Of a stretch of 64,000 nt of DNA, positions 43,130 to 55,648 are shown piece after piece. How positions within the stretch are numbered: the stretch's first letter is position 1; each line of letters begins with the position of its first letter. The position numbers and the translations under genes were made by a program. The stretch is from Motacilla alba alba (taxonomy: Eukaryota; Chordata; Aves; Passeriformes; Motacillidae), in NCBI RefSeq assembly GCF_015832195.1, contig NC_052033.1, positions 5,518,001 through 5,582,000 on the forward strand, in the 5' to 3' direction. The notes beneath the pieces are model-generated. The model was not told the DNA's origin. It was given only the letters and a program-made list of their open reading frames with translations, and did not search any database.

Positions 43130-43320
43130 CCCCAGCCCCTCAGCCCATGGCCCCACAGCCCCCAACCCCTCACCCCCTGTCCCCACAGCCCCCATCCCCT
43201 CACCCCCTGTCCCCACAGCCCCCCAACCCCTCACTCCATGGCCCCACAGCCCCACAGCCCCTCACCCTACAGCCCCAGGGCCCCCCAGCCCCTCACCCTC
43301 AGCCCCAGGGCAGCCCAGCC
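43130..43320. repeat. CCCCACAGCCCC-type low-complexity array
   Basis: Irregular CAGCCCCTCACCCC-type units, cytosine-rich on the plus strand. Confidence 0.85.
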
Positions 43321-44787
43321 CTGCCACCCCCTGCCCCTTTCCCTTGACTAGGGATCTTTACTGGGATCCAAGGAAACTTCAGCCCCTGTGTGCTCTGAAA
43401 GGAGCTGGAATGTCCATCAGCTCATCCCTTCGGGGCATTTCTGCTCCTTGTCACCACGGAAGTGTCTCAGAGCAGCACAGGGCCCCGCCCGGCTCCGCTC
43501 TGCTCCCTGAGCAGCCTCCTGGGCTCCTTTGGGACACGCAGCTGCCGGCGTTGGCACAAACAGAGCAGCCCAGGGGTGGCTCCGAGCAGCGGGGAGTGAA
43601 CGCAGGGACAATCCCACCCCGCGGGTCCGGGTCATCCCCTGCCCCCCCAGAGGCGAGGGACGATCGGCCGCTGGCTTGTACCACAAATGGCTACAAAAAG
43701 CACATTTGTGACGCTCGGAGCTGATTTCCCTGGAGAGCAGGGGGGGCCGTGGGTGCCCTGGTCCCGCGGAGGGCCGGGCCTGGCGATTCCCACACTCGCA
43801 CACGAGGGGCTGCGGGGGCTCCCTGTGCAGCTACACTGTGGCAGGAAGGGCTCAAGGTGTCCCGGCCATTCCCGACTCCCACAGGGGCTGTCTCGGGGAG
43901 AGAAACGTCCGCGGATGACTTGGGGCGCAGGAGAAGAGGAGACGCGCGGGGTGGGAGTAACGGGCAGTGCCTGCAGCCTCCTCCTGCTCCTGCTGCCTGC
44001 AGCAGCCATTTCTGCTCAAAGGCAGCATTCTGGAGCAGACAGACGCTCACCTTTCCCTCCTTCTCCTCTCCGTCCTTCCTCCCTGCCCTCTTCCCTCTCT
44101 CTCACCAAACGCAGCCTCCAGAGCCTGCAAATGGGAAATCCACAGCCCCGCGTGTCCCTGCAGCCAGAGGAAGGTCCCGGGGTGTTTTTATCTCCCGCCA
44201 CTGTCAGATCCATTTGCATCCTTCCCATTTCCCTCTCCCAGCTCCGTGCAGCGATTCCCTTCCTGCCCACCTGCTGCACACACCAACATTTCCTCGTCAC
44301 TGCCCTGTCACCAGCCCCTCGTGGCACCAGGTTTAATGTCCCGGCTGGAGCAGAGCCTTCAGTGCCACAGGAGGGGTTTTGCAGGTGTTTTCTTCCAGTC
44401 AAACCCACAGCATTTATCACAACAAGCGTGTTTCCATCCCCGTTTCCACACAATTTAGTCCCTGGAATTGCTAACCCTGGGCCAAGGGTTGGTTTTGTTG
44501 CCCCCCTGCAGAGCTGGGTGATTCCACAAGGCGTCTCTGGACTTTTCCCTGGGAATGCAGCAGGTTTTGGGCATGGAAATTCCCCCTCTGGCGCCCAGCA
44601 GAGCAGAGCTGCCCTGGGCTCAGCAGGGTCTGCCTGCTCCAAAGGGGGTCTGGGGATGGGCACTGCCAGTCCCGAGAGGGAGCTTCCCCTCCCTGGAGGG
44701 GAGCTGGGCCGTGCAGCCCCCGGGGGGACTGTCCCTCCCTCCCCGGGGGATTGCTCTCAGCGCTTTGTTGTTATTTATCTGAAAAAT

Positions 44788-44880
44788 ACAATCCCAGAAT
44801 GGTTTGGGCTGGAGGGGACCTCAAAGCCCATCCAGTGTCACCTTCCACTGTCCCAGGCTGCTCCCAGAGTCCAACCAGCC
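44788..44880 (-). mobile_element. CR1 LINE 3'-tail fragment (reverse)
   Basis: CCCAGAATGGTTTGGGCTGG, then AGGGGACCTCAAAGCCCATC and a CCAGGCTGCTCC stretch. This is the reverse complement of the CR1 3' end. Confidence 0.85.
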
Positions 44881-45274
44881 CGGGACGGGGCGTTCCAAAG
44901 ACGTGTTTTAGTGAGCAAACATCACCCTTTATCCCTAAAACCTTGCTCACACTGGGAATTATGAGCCCCTGGCTCCCAGTGAAACTCCAAACCTGGAATC
45001 CGCAGCCCCCCACGGGGAGTTTATCTTTAAAGAAAGGGTTCAGATCTGCTGGGGGAGGGAAAGATGTTTATTGAAAATAACTCGGGTCAGCCTTAAAGGA
45101 ACTGTGCCTTCAGATACCGGAGAGCGTGTTTATTCCCTGGGGCTGATCTGAAGATTCCTTTGTTTCTGTTTTGAGAAGGAGTGGCAGAACACTTCAGTGG
45201 GGTGGTGATGATGCTCCTTGTTTTCCACCCACGTGGAATTATCTGTACGTGCGTTTCTGTGAGCTCTGCAAACG

Positions 45275-45335
45275 CTGGGATAAACAGCAGAACTGGGATA
45301 AACAGCAGAATTGGGATAAACAGCAGAATTGGTTC
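45275..45335. repeat. three tandem copies of an 18-bp unit
   Basis: GGGATAAACAGCAGAACT occurs three times in succession with minor change. Confidence 0.9.
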
Positions 45336-45651
45336 TGGTCCCCGCCACGGCTGAGCAGCCCCGAGGCTGCCGAGGCAAAGGGGGACGCGCCGCTGGAAAT
45401 GCATTTCCAGAAAGGGTTGATTTGCACCGAAAGAAAATTAAAATATATATTTAAAGGAGGTGAGCTGGAAGAGTTCACAGGAGATCAGAGCAGGACAAAG
45501 AGCAAATATCCCTGCAGGGGAAGGGGTGGGCAGGCGGGGCTCCTGATGGTGTTTTTATTTGTAATCACACTTCAAAGCAGCGGGTTCTTGCTGCAAGGAG
45601 TAAATAATGAATGGAGATATTTTTAACCTCCTACACAGCCTCTGCGTTTCA

Positions 45652-46441
<790 letters not shown>

Positions 46442-46950
46442 ACTGTCTCCCCCCTGCCCTGCTCCTGGTTCAGCTCTGCCGTGCTCTCCTGCACTCAGGG
46501 CTGTGCCCAAGTGCCCTCCTCGGGGATCCTGGCGGGCTCCAGGGTGAGCGGCAGTGCCCGCAGGCTCCAGCCAGCCCCGGGCTCTCATGATGCCGCTTGT
46601 GTGACATCTCCTCTGGGAGCTCCCCAGGGCAGCCGGGCATCACCGCGCGAACCGCGTTGCCTGCAGCTAAATCCATGCTTTGCTGCGGCTCTTTTAGCTT
46701 CACTGCGGAAGGGATGCTGCCCGAGAGCCTTTGGAAGGCCCTTGGTGTCACTGGCCCAATTTCTGGCCACAGCTCCCCGGGGGCTGCTGCTGCAGGCCCT
46801 GAGCTCTGCTGGGCACCGCCTCTGCTTCAGCTGAAAAGGAGCAACTGTCACAATCCCCCGGTGACTGTCCCACCCTGCCGAAACCAAAGGGACAGCTGAG
46901 TGCTCCCCTGCCTGCAGGGAAAGCAGGAGCAGGCTTAGGCAGGAGGCAAG

Positions 46951-47166
46951 ATTTAGATTAGAAATTAGGAAGAAATATTCCACTGCAGGGCTGACGGGGC
47001 CCTGGGACAGAGAGGCTGTGGACTCTCCATCCCTGTAAATGTCCAAGGCCAGGCTGGACAGGCTTGGGGCAGCCTGGGACGCTGCACGGCATCCCTGCCC
47101 GCGGCAGGGGTGGCACTGGATGAGCTCTAAGGTAATTTCCAACTCAAACCATTCTGGGATTCTCAG
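46951..47166 (+). mobile_element. CR1 LINE 3'-end fragment
   Basis: The order is TTAGGAAGAAATATTCCACT, a GGCCCTGGGACAGAG block, CAAGGCCAGGCTGGACAGGC, and the terminal TCCAACTCAAACCATTCTGG. This is the usual CR1 3' end in sense orientation, about 215 bases long. Confidence 0.92.
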
Positions 47167-47529
47167 ATTCCAGGGGCTGCCAGCCTGGTCTGGAATTCCC
47201 CAGATTTGGGGGAAGCAGCTGGAGCAGGAGCTGTGGGGCTGCTCCTTCCTCTCAGGGGATCCTTTTCCTTACAGCTGAGGTAACTTTAAAACACTTTTAC
47301 AATTAGAGGGGACTCTGTTTTTGCACTTCCCGTCATGCATTTACCAGATCCCCCCCAGAGCCCCCACAGCACTGAACAAATGGATCTGACTCGTTCAGGG
47401 GGAGCAGGGGTTTGTGTCCCTTTCAGGATGGCATGAAGGATTCCCCACTTCGAGAATCACCCTGGCTGTTGTTACAACACTTATGTGTTGCCACTGCCAC
47501 CTTCCCCAGAGGCTCCTGGCACAGCCTGG

Positions 47530-47730
47530 CTCGGATCTGCTCCCTGTGGAGGATCTGCTCCCTGTGGAGGATCTGCTCCCTGTTGGAGGGAGGGTCTGCT
47601 CCCTTTGGAGGATCTGCTCCCTTTGGAGGATCTGCTCCCTGTGGAGGATCTGCTCCCTGTTGGAGGGAGGGTCTGCTCCCTGTGGAGGATCTGCTCCCTT
47701 TGGAGGATCTGCTCCCTTTGGAGGCTCTCT
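47530..47730. repeat. 18-bp minisatellite, about 11 copies
   Basis: Units of GGATCTGCTCCCTGTGGA or GGATCTGCTCCCTTTGGA, with two copies carrying a TTGGAGGGAGG insert. Confidence 0.97.
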
Positions 47731-48099
47731 GGCTTTCACTCCCTCTCTCTTCCCTCCCCCCTTCTGCCCTGCCTTTTATGAATGACTTGTTGTGTAAATT
47801 CATTCTTCTGTGTTTATTTTAATTTGTCTGCTCCTGATTAAGGAAAAATTCAGCTCCAGCTCCTGGCATTGACTGGGAAGCTCTTTGGAGCCAAGCTTTT
47901 AACCCCACGTTCTCAAAGGAACTCAGGGGTGCTGGGCTGCTTCTCTTGCAGGGTGCAATTTAAAGCTGTCTTCAGGGACCCGGCTCTGGAGAGCGCAGCC
48001 ACTGCTGGACGTGCCTGGGTGTCTCCAGCCTGGCACGCTCAGATTCCCGGGCACTGCCCTGATTCCTCAAACAGCCTCCAAATTCCCACAGCAGAAGTG

Positions 48100-48330
48100 C
48101 TTTTCACTAGCTGAGTATCGCAGCCAGGATTAGAAGCAACAGCTCCCGGGTGCTGTTTGTGTAAAGATCAGTGCAGGCAGCAGCCCGGGAAGGGATGCAA
48201 GGGAAGGATTTCTCTTGCCGGCTGTGAGACCTGGAGAATTCTGTCATCAATTAACATGCAGCGGAACGCTGCAGCCCTTAGTGCCGAGGATCTCAGATGT
48301 TTTAGTTAATGGAGATGATTTATCTCTACA
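48100..48330. promoter_or_regulatory. candidate conserved noncoding element
   Basis: A repeat-free, AT-richer block with motifs such as TCATCAATTAACATGCAGCG and GTTTTAGTTAATGGAGATGA. It has no coding signal. The role is inferred from composition only. Confidence 0.35.
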
Positions 48331-49544
48331 CCTGCGCTGACAGCTCTGGAAGGCACTGGGGACTGGCATTTAAAGGTGTCGGTGCTTGTTTTTCCTCACG
48401 TGCCACTGAAGTGTTTCCTGCTCACAGCACAGCACAGGTGGATCCTTTCGGCCTGTGCCCCTCTGCTGTCCACCGAACACTGAACAAATCCTCTTCCCTC
48501 TGCCTGAAAATCCCCTGCTCTCACTCACGGAGCTTCAGCACAGGAATCCAGTCATTCCATCCTCTCCTCCTCCGGAGGCCCTGGTGCTCTGAGCCACAAA
48601 CCCTCCAGCAGGTTCCACAGGCTCTGCAGCAGCGCTGGCTGGGCTTGGGATCCAGGGCCCAGCCGCTGGAATGTGGGACAGGCTGGCAAAACCTCTGTGC
48701 CTGTGTGGGGGAAAGAGCAGGGAGCCTGTGAGACACCCGGGGGTCCCAAGGAGCTCTGCTACTGCCAGCTCCCCGTGGGGCAGAGTCTGGAGGTGCAGAA
48801 GGGGCAGGCTTCGGAGATCAGGGCTCTGTGCTGCCTCAGCAGAGCCATTCTGTCCCCACGGGTCACCCCACACCTGTCACTGCAGGAGGGGGAGGATCCA
48901 AGGACCCGCTGGAGAGCCAGAGTCCCGTGTTGGTGTGGCTGCTCCCAGAGCTCCATTCCTACAGAGACATTCCCTCCCAGGCTGCGGCTCTGCGTGCCTC
49001 TGTGACCTTTCAGACTCGTGCTCAGCTTGGCAGGACCTGTTGCCCAGCACATCCCTGTTCCCCAGCACATTCCCATCCCTCCCTGCACATCTCTGTCCCT
49101 CCCTGCATGTCCTTGTCCCTGCCGGCACACCCCTGTCCCCGCGGGCACATGTCACCGTGCCACACGTGCTAATAAGCGCTGCCCTCCAGCCCGGAGTCCC
49201 CGGGGAGCCCCGGGGCGCTGCGGGCGGCCGTGACCCCTGGATCCCTGCAGACACCCCGAGCGAGCCGAGCCGCTCCCGCCGGGCCAGGCTGAGCAGGGGC
49301 TCGCTGCTCGCACCCCTGCGAGGTGTCTATTTACCCCGAGACACCCCGGGGTGAGGTCCCTGAGCTGCCCCAGCCCGGCGGAGCCCCGGCAGAGCCCGGG
49401 GTGGTTTCCAGGCACAAGCCCTGCCCGGCGCTGGGGGATCCCGGCTCAGCTCCCCCTCCCCACGCCCGGGGTCGGCTCCTGCTGCGGGATCCCAGCTCGC
49501 AGGGAAGGAAGGAGCCTGCAGACACCCGCTCGGTGAAGCAGCCA

Positions 49545-49830
49545 GGGGTGGAACAGATGCATTAAACCGAGTGGAATTGCTGCGGACAAAGCGCAGGAGT
49601 TCCTGCAGCTCGGGGCTATCTGCCGCTTCCCCATTGCGGACCGGCGGAGCATGGCCGGCTCTATTCATCAGCCTGAGCCCTGCAAAGGCAGAGTTTCCCT
49701 CCTCGATGCTGTCCCTCCTCAAAGAGCCTCCCGAAAAAGGCAGGCCCCATGCATCTTTCATGGGGCGCTAAATAACTCGCTCTGCTATCTATAATTCAAT
49801 CCGAGCTGCGGAGCTGGGGAGGGACGGGTT
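49545..49830. promoter_or_regulatory. candidate conserved noncoding element
   Basis: A repeat-free block containing GCATTAAACCGAG, a CCATGCATCTTTCATGGGGC near-palindrome, and CTATCTATAATTCAATCCG. It has no open frame of note. Confidence 0.35.
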
Positions 49831-50039
49831 CCGAGGGGGGGATTTCTCTGCCTGCCTTGAGCCCGAAAACTGCTGCAGGCGGGGAGGGGCAGGGCGGGGG
49901 CAGTGCCAGCCCCGGCCGGGCTCCCCCAGCTGCCCCCGGGCCGGGAGCAGGATGGGGCTGTTGAAAGCGCGTTTCCACTCCACAGCACAGATGTTCCCAG
50001 CCCGTGCCAAGAGAGCGGGAGAGGCTCAAAGAAAGCAAA

Positions 50040-50720
50040 CATTGTCCCAGGGCAGAGCACAGCGAGCAGGGAGGAAGGTTTCTCTTTTTTTGCTGTTATT
50101 GTTATCACGATGATTTGGCAGCGTGGAAATGGATTTCTCTCGGGCCTGAGTCAGTCCAGCTCAGATCTATTCAGGATTTTACCCTGAAATCCAAGTGCCT
50201 CCCTGGCACAGGGACTCATGGCCATGCCCAGGGCTGTCCTGTCCCCGTGTCTCCCTAATCCAGCCCAAACCCTCCGTGTTTTCATATCCATCCCGGCTGT
50301 CTGGTGTCCCGGGCAGTCCATCCTGTAACAACAAGGAATTTTCCATCACGGGGACCAAGCGTTTCCATCCTTCCCTTGTGTCTGGCACTCGGATTCTGCC
50401 CACCCCACATTTGCTCTGAAGCCGAAGCAGGAAATGGCAGCTTGAGAGGCAGGAGCTGGAGAGAGCCAGGAGATCCCAAAAAAGGCAATTTAGGGAGAAA
50501 GCGCTGACGCAACCCAGCAGTGCCGGATGCTGCAGCGTTGATAAATATTTGATTTAGCCTGAATAGGAAGGCATCGCGTTCAGAATGACCTGAAAAAGAG
50601 GGAAGATGACAACTCCAGTGCCCCTGAAAGGCAGACTCACACGGTGAGCATTCCTGAGGCTCACTCCGGTGTGCCTCACATTGGAATGAACTGGAGTTAC
50701 CTGCGGGAAAGACACCTCTG
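50040..50720. promoter_or_regulatory. candidate conserved noncoding block(s)
   Basis: Two AT-richer stretches (about 50070-50180 and 50515-50640), free of tandem repeats. They contain TGTTATTGTTATCACGATGA and TTGATAAATATTTGATTTAG. Function is unknown. Confidence 0.3.
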
Positions 50721-52779
50721 CCTGCGCCAGGCCGGGGGGATGCACTGGCACGGGATGCCTCTGCCTGTGCTTGGAAAGGCCCCGATTCGCTTTGCAGTCA
50801 TTGGCTGAGCTGTGCTGTCAGAATTCCTGCACAGGGAGCAGCTGGGGGAGCTGACAGGACCCGGGAAAAATGCTTTCACTACCCTAACTTCCTAATCCTG
50901 GCAGGATTGGGGTTTTTGGCATGGCTGAGCTTTGCTCTCTCATTTTAGAGCCTTTTCCCTTGGCTGTGTTTGTCAGCTCTCCCTTCCCGTCCATCCCCCT
51001 CTAACAAACACCAGGCTCTGACCCAGCTCTCAGTTCCGCTGCTGCCTCTGGACTCTCCACTCCCCTCGCTCTCCTTTAGGCTTTTCCTCACCTTCCTTAA
51101 GGAGTTGCTTTGTGTTTCTGGCTCCCCTCAGCTCAGCACGAGCCCTGCCCGGGCTCCCTCTCCCTCCCTGCGCCGCAGCTCCGGCTCGCGTGGGATGCTC
51201 GGGGCTCGAGCGTGCAGCCAAGAGCGGCCAGAGAGAAACAACAAGTGCTTTTCTCCTCAGTGAGCCGGGAGCTGCTCTAGATAAACCCATTCTTCCCACG
51301 CCGCAGGGAGCACAACCTGCCCTCGTTAGAGAATGCGGCGAGGAAAGGCCCCGCAGCCCCTCGAGCGCTCGGGCAGATCCCAGTTTCCATCTCCTGGGGT
51401 CTGCAGCGGGGCTTGCAGCGGGCGGTGCTGGAGCGGGGCCAGGAGCCTGCCAGGCGTCCCAGGGAATGCTCTGTGGATGGATCGTCACCTTGGGATGGGA
51501 GCAGGGAGCCTGGCATTGAGGGCGCTTTTCCCAAAGGAGCATTTTATCCTTGGCTTTGTAATGATGGGCTTCACAGCTCTGGCCAGGAGGATGCTGAGAA
51601 ATGGACTCCAGCAGGGGATGCAGAGCCAGCCCAGCAGTCAAACCTCTGAGCCTGGGGGTTTGTAGCTGGAATTTCAGCTCAGCCCAGACTTCCCCGAGTG
51701 CCTGGGCCAGCGAGGGCCCCGGCGGTGCCAGCAGCTTTCCTCGGGCAGCCTGGGAGCTGGGAGCCCCACGGTGCTGGTGGGCTCTGCGGGGCCAGGGGCT
51801 GCCCTGAGCCCCTGCCCTGCATCCCCCAGCCCCGAGTGGCTCCCCGGGCACAGGGACCACCCCCGCAGGGCTGCTTCCATCGCCCTTCCCATCTCCCCAG
51901 GAGGAAAGGCTGAGTGCCTGGGGTGGCCCCGGGGTGGCCCCGGGTGGGAGCTGCAGTCCCTAAAGGCGGCTGCTCCCTCGGGGGGCTGGCAGGGGCAGGG
52001 GCTGACCCCAGCCAGGCTCTCAGGGGACAGCCCGTGCCAGTCAGGGCTGGCTGCGGGCGGGAGGAAACTCCGGCCGGGCTCAATCCTCTCTCCTCTCCGG
52101 ATAAGCAGCTCCTGAGCCTGGGGCCACTCGCGTCCCTGGGGACCCACGGGCGGCTGATCCCCCTCCATCTGCTCAGCATCGGCAGCACGGGGTGCATTTA
52201 GCCTGAGATCGCTCCAGGGGCAGGGCACGGCCCTGTGCCCGATCCGTGCCCGCCACACCGCTGCCTGCCGGCCTGGCATCCCCCTGGGAGGTCACCATCC
52301 TGTCACCACCCCCGAGCTCGCAGCCCGGCCCAGGGACACCTGCCCTGCGGGGAGGAGGGACCGTGACATCCAACAGCACCTCCTGACCCTTCCTCTGTTA
52401 CCCTGCTCCAGCTCCCGAACCCCAGACAGACGCCAGGGTGTGGTGCCAAACAGTGTGGGGGTGGCAGGAGGCGGCCAAAGGCTCTGGACTCTGCCGGCAC
52501 TGGACTGGAAACCCCCGTTTTGTGACTCGGTGAGAAGGAACTGTCATCGTGTCCCCAAACCTCAGCGTGGAGGGCGCGGAGGTGACCACAGTGCCGCTAT
52601 GTCAGCTCAGAGCGCCCAGAGGAGGCAGAAGTGGGGCATCCCACGGTGACGCTGTGACACCCCGGGGCCATGCTGCGGGCAGCAGGGGTGGCACCGCCGG
52701 GGAGCCGCGGGGCCCTGGAGGGGACAGAGGGACGGATGATACCGGGATAGCGGGCGCGGAGGGCTGGCTCAGCCGGGCG

Positions 52780-53640
52780 GCGCCCGGTACCGGGGTGATG
52801 TCGGGGACACCGGGGCAGGCGGGGCACGGCCGCCCGTGCCGCCAGCGGCGCCTCCCCGCTCCCCCCCTCCTCCGCTCCGCTCCCTCTTCCTCCTCCTCCT
52901 CCTCCCGTCTCCCTCTCCCTCTCCCGAGCCAGCCCGGCCGGGGGAGGAGCCGGCCGCGCACAAAACCTCCCGCCCGGCCCCTCCGGGCCCCGCACCGGCA
53001 CCGGCACCGGCGGCGCCCAGCGCCCGCCCGGGGCCATGCGCGCCGCGGCGGGGCCGGGGCCGGCGGGGCCGGGGCAGGGCGGCGGCCGCCCGCGGCCATG
53101 AGCGCGGCGGGGCCGGGCGGCGGCCCCGGGCGGCGGCGGCGGGCGGGGGGCGGCGGGGCGAGCCCGGCGGGGCGGCCGCGGGCGGGGGGCGGGCGGCGGC
53201 GGCGGGCGCTGCGCTCGCTGGGCAGCCTGGCCGGGCGGCTGCTCCGCACCTGGGCGCGCCTGGCCGGGGGGCGCGGGGGCCGCCGCGCCGCCCCCGAGGA
53301 TGACGAGGGCGGGTTCCGGGGGGGGTCGCGGCGGCGGCTCGGCGGGGCGGCCCCGGCGGCGGCGGCGGCGACGGCGGGGGGCGAGGCGGGGGGCGATGCG
53401 GGAGCGGGCGGCGGGGAGCGGCCGCCGGGCGCGCAGGGGCTGCGGAACCACGGCAACACCTGCTTCATGAACGCCGTGGTGCAGTGCCTGAGCAACACGG
53501 CGCCGCTGGCCGAGCGCCTGGCGCTGGGCCGCTACCGCGCCCGCGGAGCCCGCGCCGAGGTCACGCACCGGCTGGCGGCCCTGGTCCGAGCGCTCTGGAC
53601 CCGCGAGTACACCCCGCAGCTCTCCGCCGAGTTCAAGGTA
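52780..53640. promoter_or_regulatory. CpG island at USP43 exon 1
   Basis: An extremely CpG-dense tract from the presumed promoter through the whole of exon 1. A CCTCCTCCTCC pyrimidine run lies at about 52885-52910. Confidence 0.75.
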
Positions 53641-54907
53641 CCGAGCGGCCCCGCCCCGCGGCCCCAGCGGCATCCCCGGCTCACAGCGCCCTGCACGCCC
53701 CGCTCACAGCTCCCTCCAGCCCCCCGAACCCACTGACACCCTTCCCAGCCCCCCGAACCCACTGACACCCTTCCGAAACCCCCGAACCCACTGACACCCT
53801 TCCCAGCCCCCTGAATCCACTGACACCCTTCCCAGCCCCCGAACCCACTGACACCCTTCCGAAACCCCCGAACCCACTGACACCCTTCCCAGACACCTGG
53901 AACCCACTGACACCCTTCCCAGCCCCCTGAATCCACTGACACCCTTCCCAGCCCCCCAAACCCACTGACACCCTTCCCTGCCCCCCGACCCCACTGACAC
54001 CCTTCCCACCCATCACCTGCTCCCCTTCCTCATCCTCCCCGTGGACCCTGCCCTGCCAGACACCCCCAGCCCTGTCGCTGTCACCTCCCTCTGGCCTGGC
54101 TGCTGTCCCCGGAGCTCTGCGGGCGGGTGAGCTCCCAGCCCCGGCCGTGCCACGGAGCCCTGAGCGTGAGCTGGTGCCCGCTGCGCCCACGGGTGGGGCA
54201 GGATGTTGTCCCAGGAGCCAAATTCGGTGGCCTCAGGCTCTGTCCCTGAGTGTGTCACGCCTCTGCCAGGCGCACGCCAGGGGACAGGGTGTCAGGGCCG
54301 TCACAGCACGTCCAGCCTGGCATCGCAGCTCCCCACGCTCAGGGACACGTGTCCCCTGCCCGAGTGACATTTCCTCGGTGCTGCCGATAAAGTGCTGCTG
54401 CCGCTGAACTTTGCAAAGTGCCCGGGGGAGCTCCCGGGAAGCCGAGCCCCGCCCTGGGATGGGCTGCACGGAGCTGAAGCCGCCGGAGCGCCGGGGCAGG
54501 TGGGACCTGAGGGTCCCCGTGGCTGAACTTGCCCATCTGGACTCCATTGCGGCTTCCCCTGTGTCCCCTCCTGGCCGCTGGAAGCTGGGACACCACAGAG
54601 CCTCTGTCTCTGTCCCCACTGCTCTGCTGGCCCCGGGGTGGCCGTGATGTCCCTGCAGAGGCAGGACGAGGGCAGAGGCTGTGGCAGGGATGGAGCAGGG
54701 ATGGTTTTGGGGTGGGTGCTGAACAGAAGCCCGTTCACCAGCGCCCGCCCCGCCCGTGTCTTGCAGAACATCGTCTCCAAGCACAGCTCGCAGTTCCGGG
54801 GCAATGCTCAGCACGACGCGCTCGAGTTCCTGCTCTGGCTGCTGGACCGAATGCACGAAGACCTGGGCGCCGCCTCTCCCGCCCAGCAGAGCCGCGGCCC
54901 CGCGCAG
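53098..54907 (+). CDS. USP43: USP43, ubiquitin carboxyl-terminal hydrolase (first two exons only)
   Basis: USP43 is a cysteine protease that removes ubiquitin from substrates. Exon 1 (53098-53637, 180 codons) begins in a very Gly/Arg/Ala-rich tail and reaches the catalytic Cys box GLRNHGNTCFMNAVVQCLSN at about residues 115-134. It ends VRALWTREYTPQLSAEFK. Exon 2 (54767-54907, 47 codons, in phase) adds FRGNAQHDALEFLLWLLDRM. The exon 1 C-terminal part and exon 2 match USP43 more closely than its relative USP31. The rest of the peptidase, including the His box, and the long C-terminal tail are absent: the next sequence is intron, then a gap, then a different gene on the other strand. So this is an incomplete locus rather than a short gene. 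Each exon border is a good GT/AG site. The next exon would be expected inside or beyond the gap. Confidence 0.92.
53715..54005. repeat. 26-27-bp minisatellite in USP43 intron 1
   Basis: About 11 copies of CCCACTGACACCCTTCCCAG followed by CCCCCGAA, starting 80 bases after the donor. Confidence 0.95.
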
Positions 54908-54914
54908 GTGGGTT

Positions 54915-55095
54915 CGGGCCAGGTCTGGCACCAGGGACACCGGGATGTGGTGCCAGGTCTGGGGCCAGGGACACCGGGATGTGGTGCCAGGTCTGGCACC
55001 GGGGACACCGGGGTGTGGTGCCAGGTCTGGGGCCAGGGACACCGGGGTGTGGTGCCAGGTCTGGGGCCAGGGACACCGGGGTGTGGTGCCAGGCG
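54915..55095. repeat. 33-bp-type minisatellite at USP43 exon 2 donor
   Basis: About five copies of GGTCTGGGGCCAGGGACACC followed by GGGGTGTGGTGCCA. Confidence 0.95.
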
Positions 55096-55324
55096 GTGGG
55101 ATGGAGCTGGGCCCCGCCCCGGCGGGGATGGGGAGGCTGCGGTTCGGTCGGTGCGCGGGTGAAAGGACGCCGGGAGCCGAGTGCTGCGGGGCCGGGCAGG
55201 GGTTGGAGTGCTGGGAGAGTGGGGGTGTCGGCAGGAGCCCATCCAGCCGAGCATCCTGGCTCTGGGGGCATCCTGGTCCTTGGTGAGGAGGAGATGCAGC
55301 CCCCCCGTCCCTCCCTGCCTCCAG

Positions 55325-55390
55325 CTAAGCCCGCTGTAATTACAGCTCGGCGGCTTTGCTGCTGGCAAAATGAGTAATTAAGTCTTCCTC
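55325..55390. promoter_or_regulatory. homeodomain-type AT core with 14-bp palindrome
   Basis: GCTGTAATTACAGC at 55333-55346 is a perfect palindrome around TAATTA. A second TAATTA lies at 55375-55380. The segment stands out as AT-richer in USP43 intron 2. Confidence 0.35.
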
Positions 55391-55648
55391 AATCCATCTG
55401 CGCTCAGGCATTGCCCTGGCCTTGGCCCTGGTCCTCCCTGCCTCCTCCTGCCTCCTCCTGCCGCCTCCTTCCCGGCTCCTTCCCGGCTCTTTCCCGCTCC
55501 TTCCCCGCCTGCTGCTGCCCGCCGGGCGCTGCCTGTTGCAGGAGATGGATTTGAGCTGTTGCCGTTTGACCCGTGAGCTCAGCTCAGCAGCCTGCTGTCC
55601 CTGCTTTGGGGTGACACCCTGCCCAGCAGTGCCCTGTCCCTGCTTTGG

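Noticed and set aside
53098..54907. USP31 instead of USP43
   Set aside because: ALGRYR, RALWTREYTPQLSAEFK and DALEFLLWLLDR match USP43 more closely.
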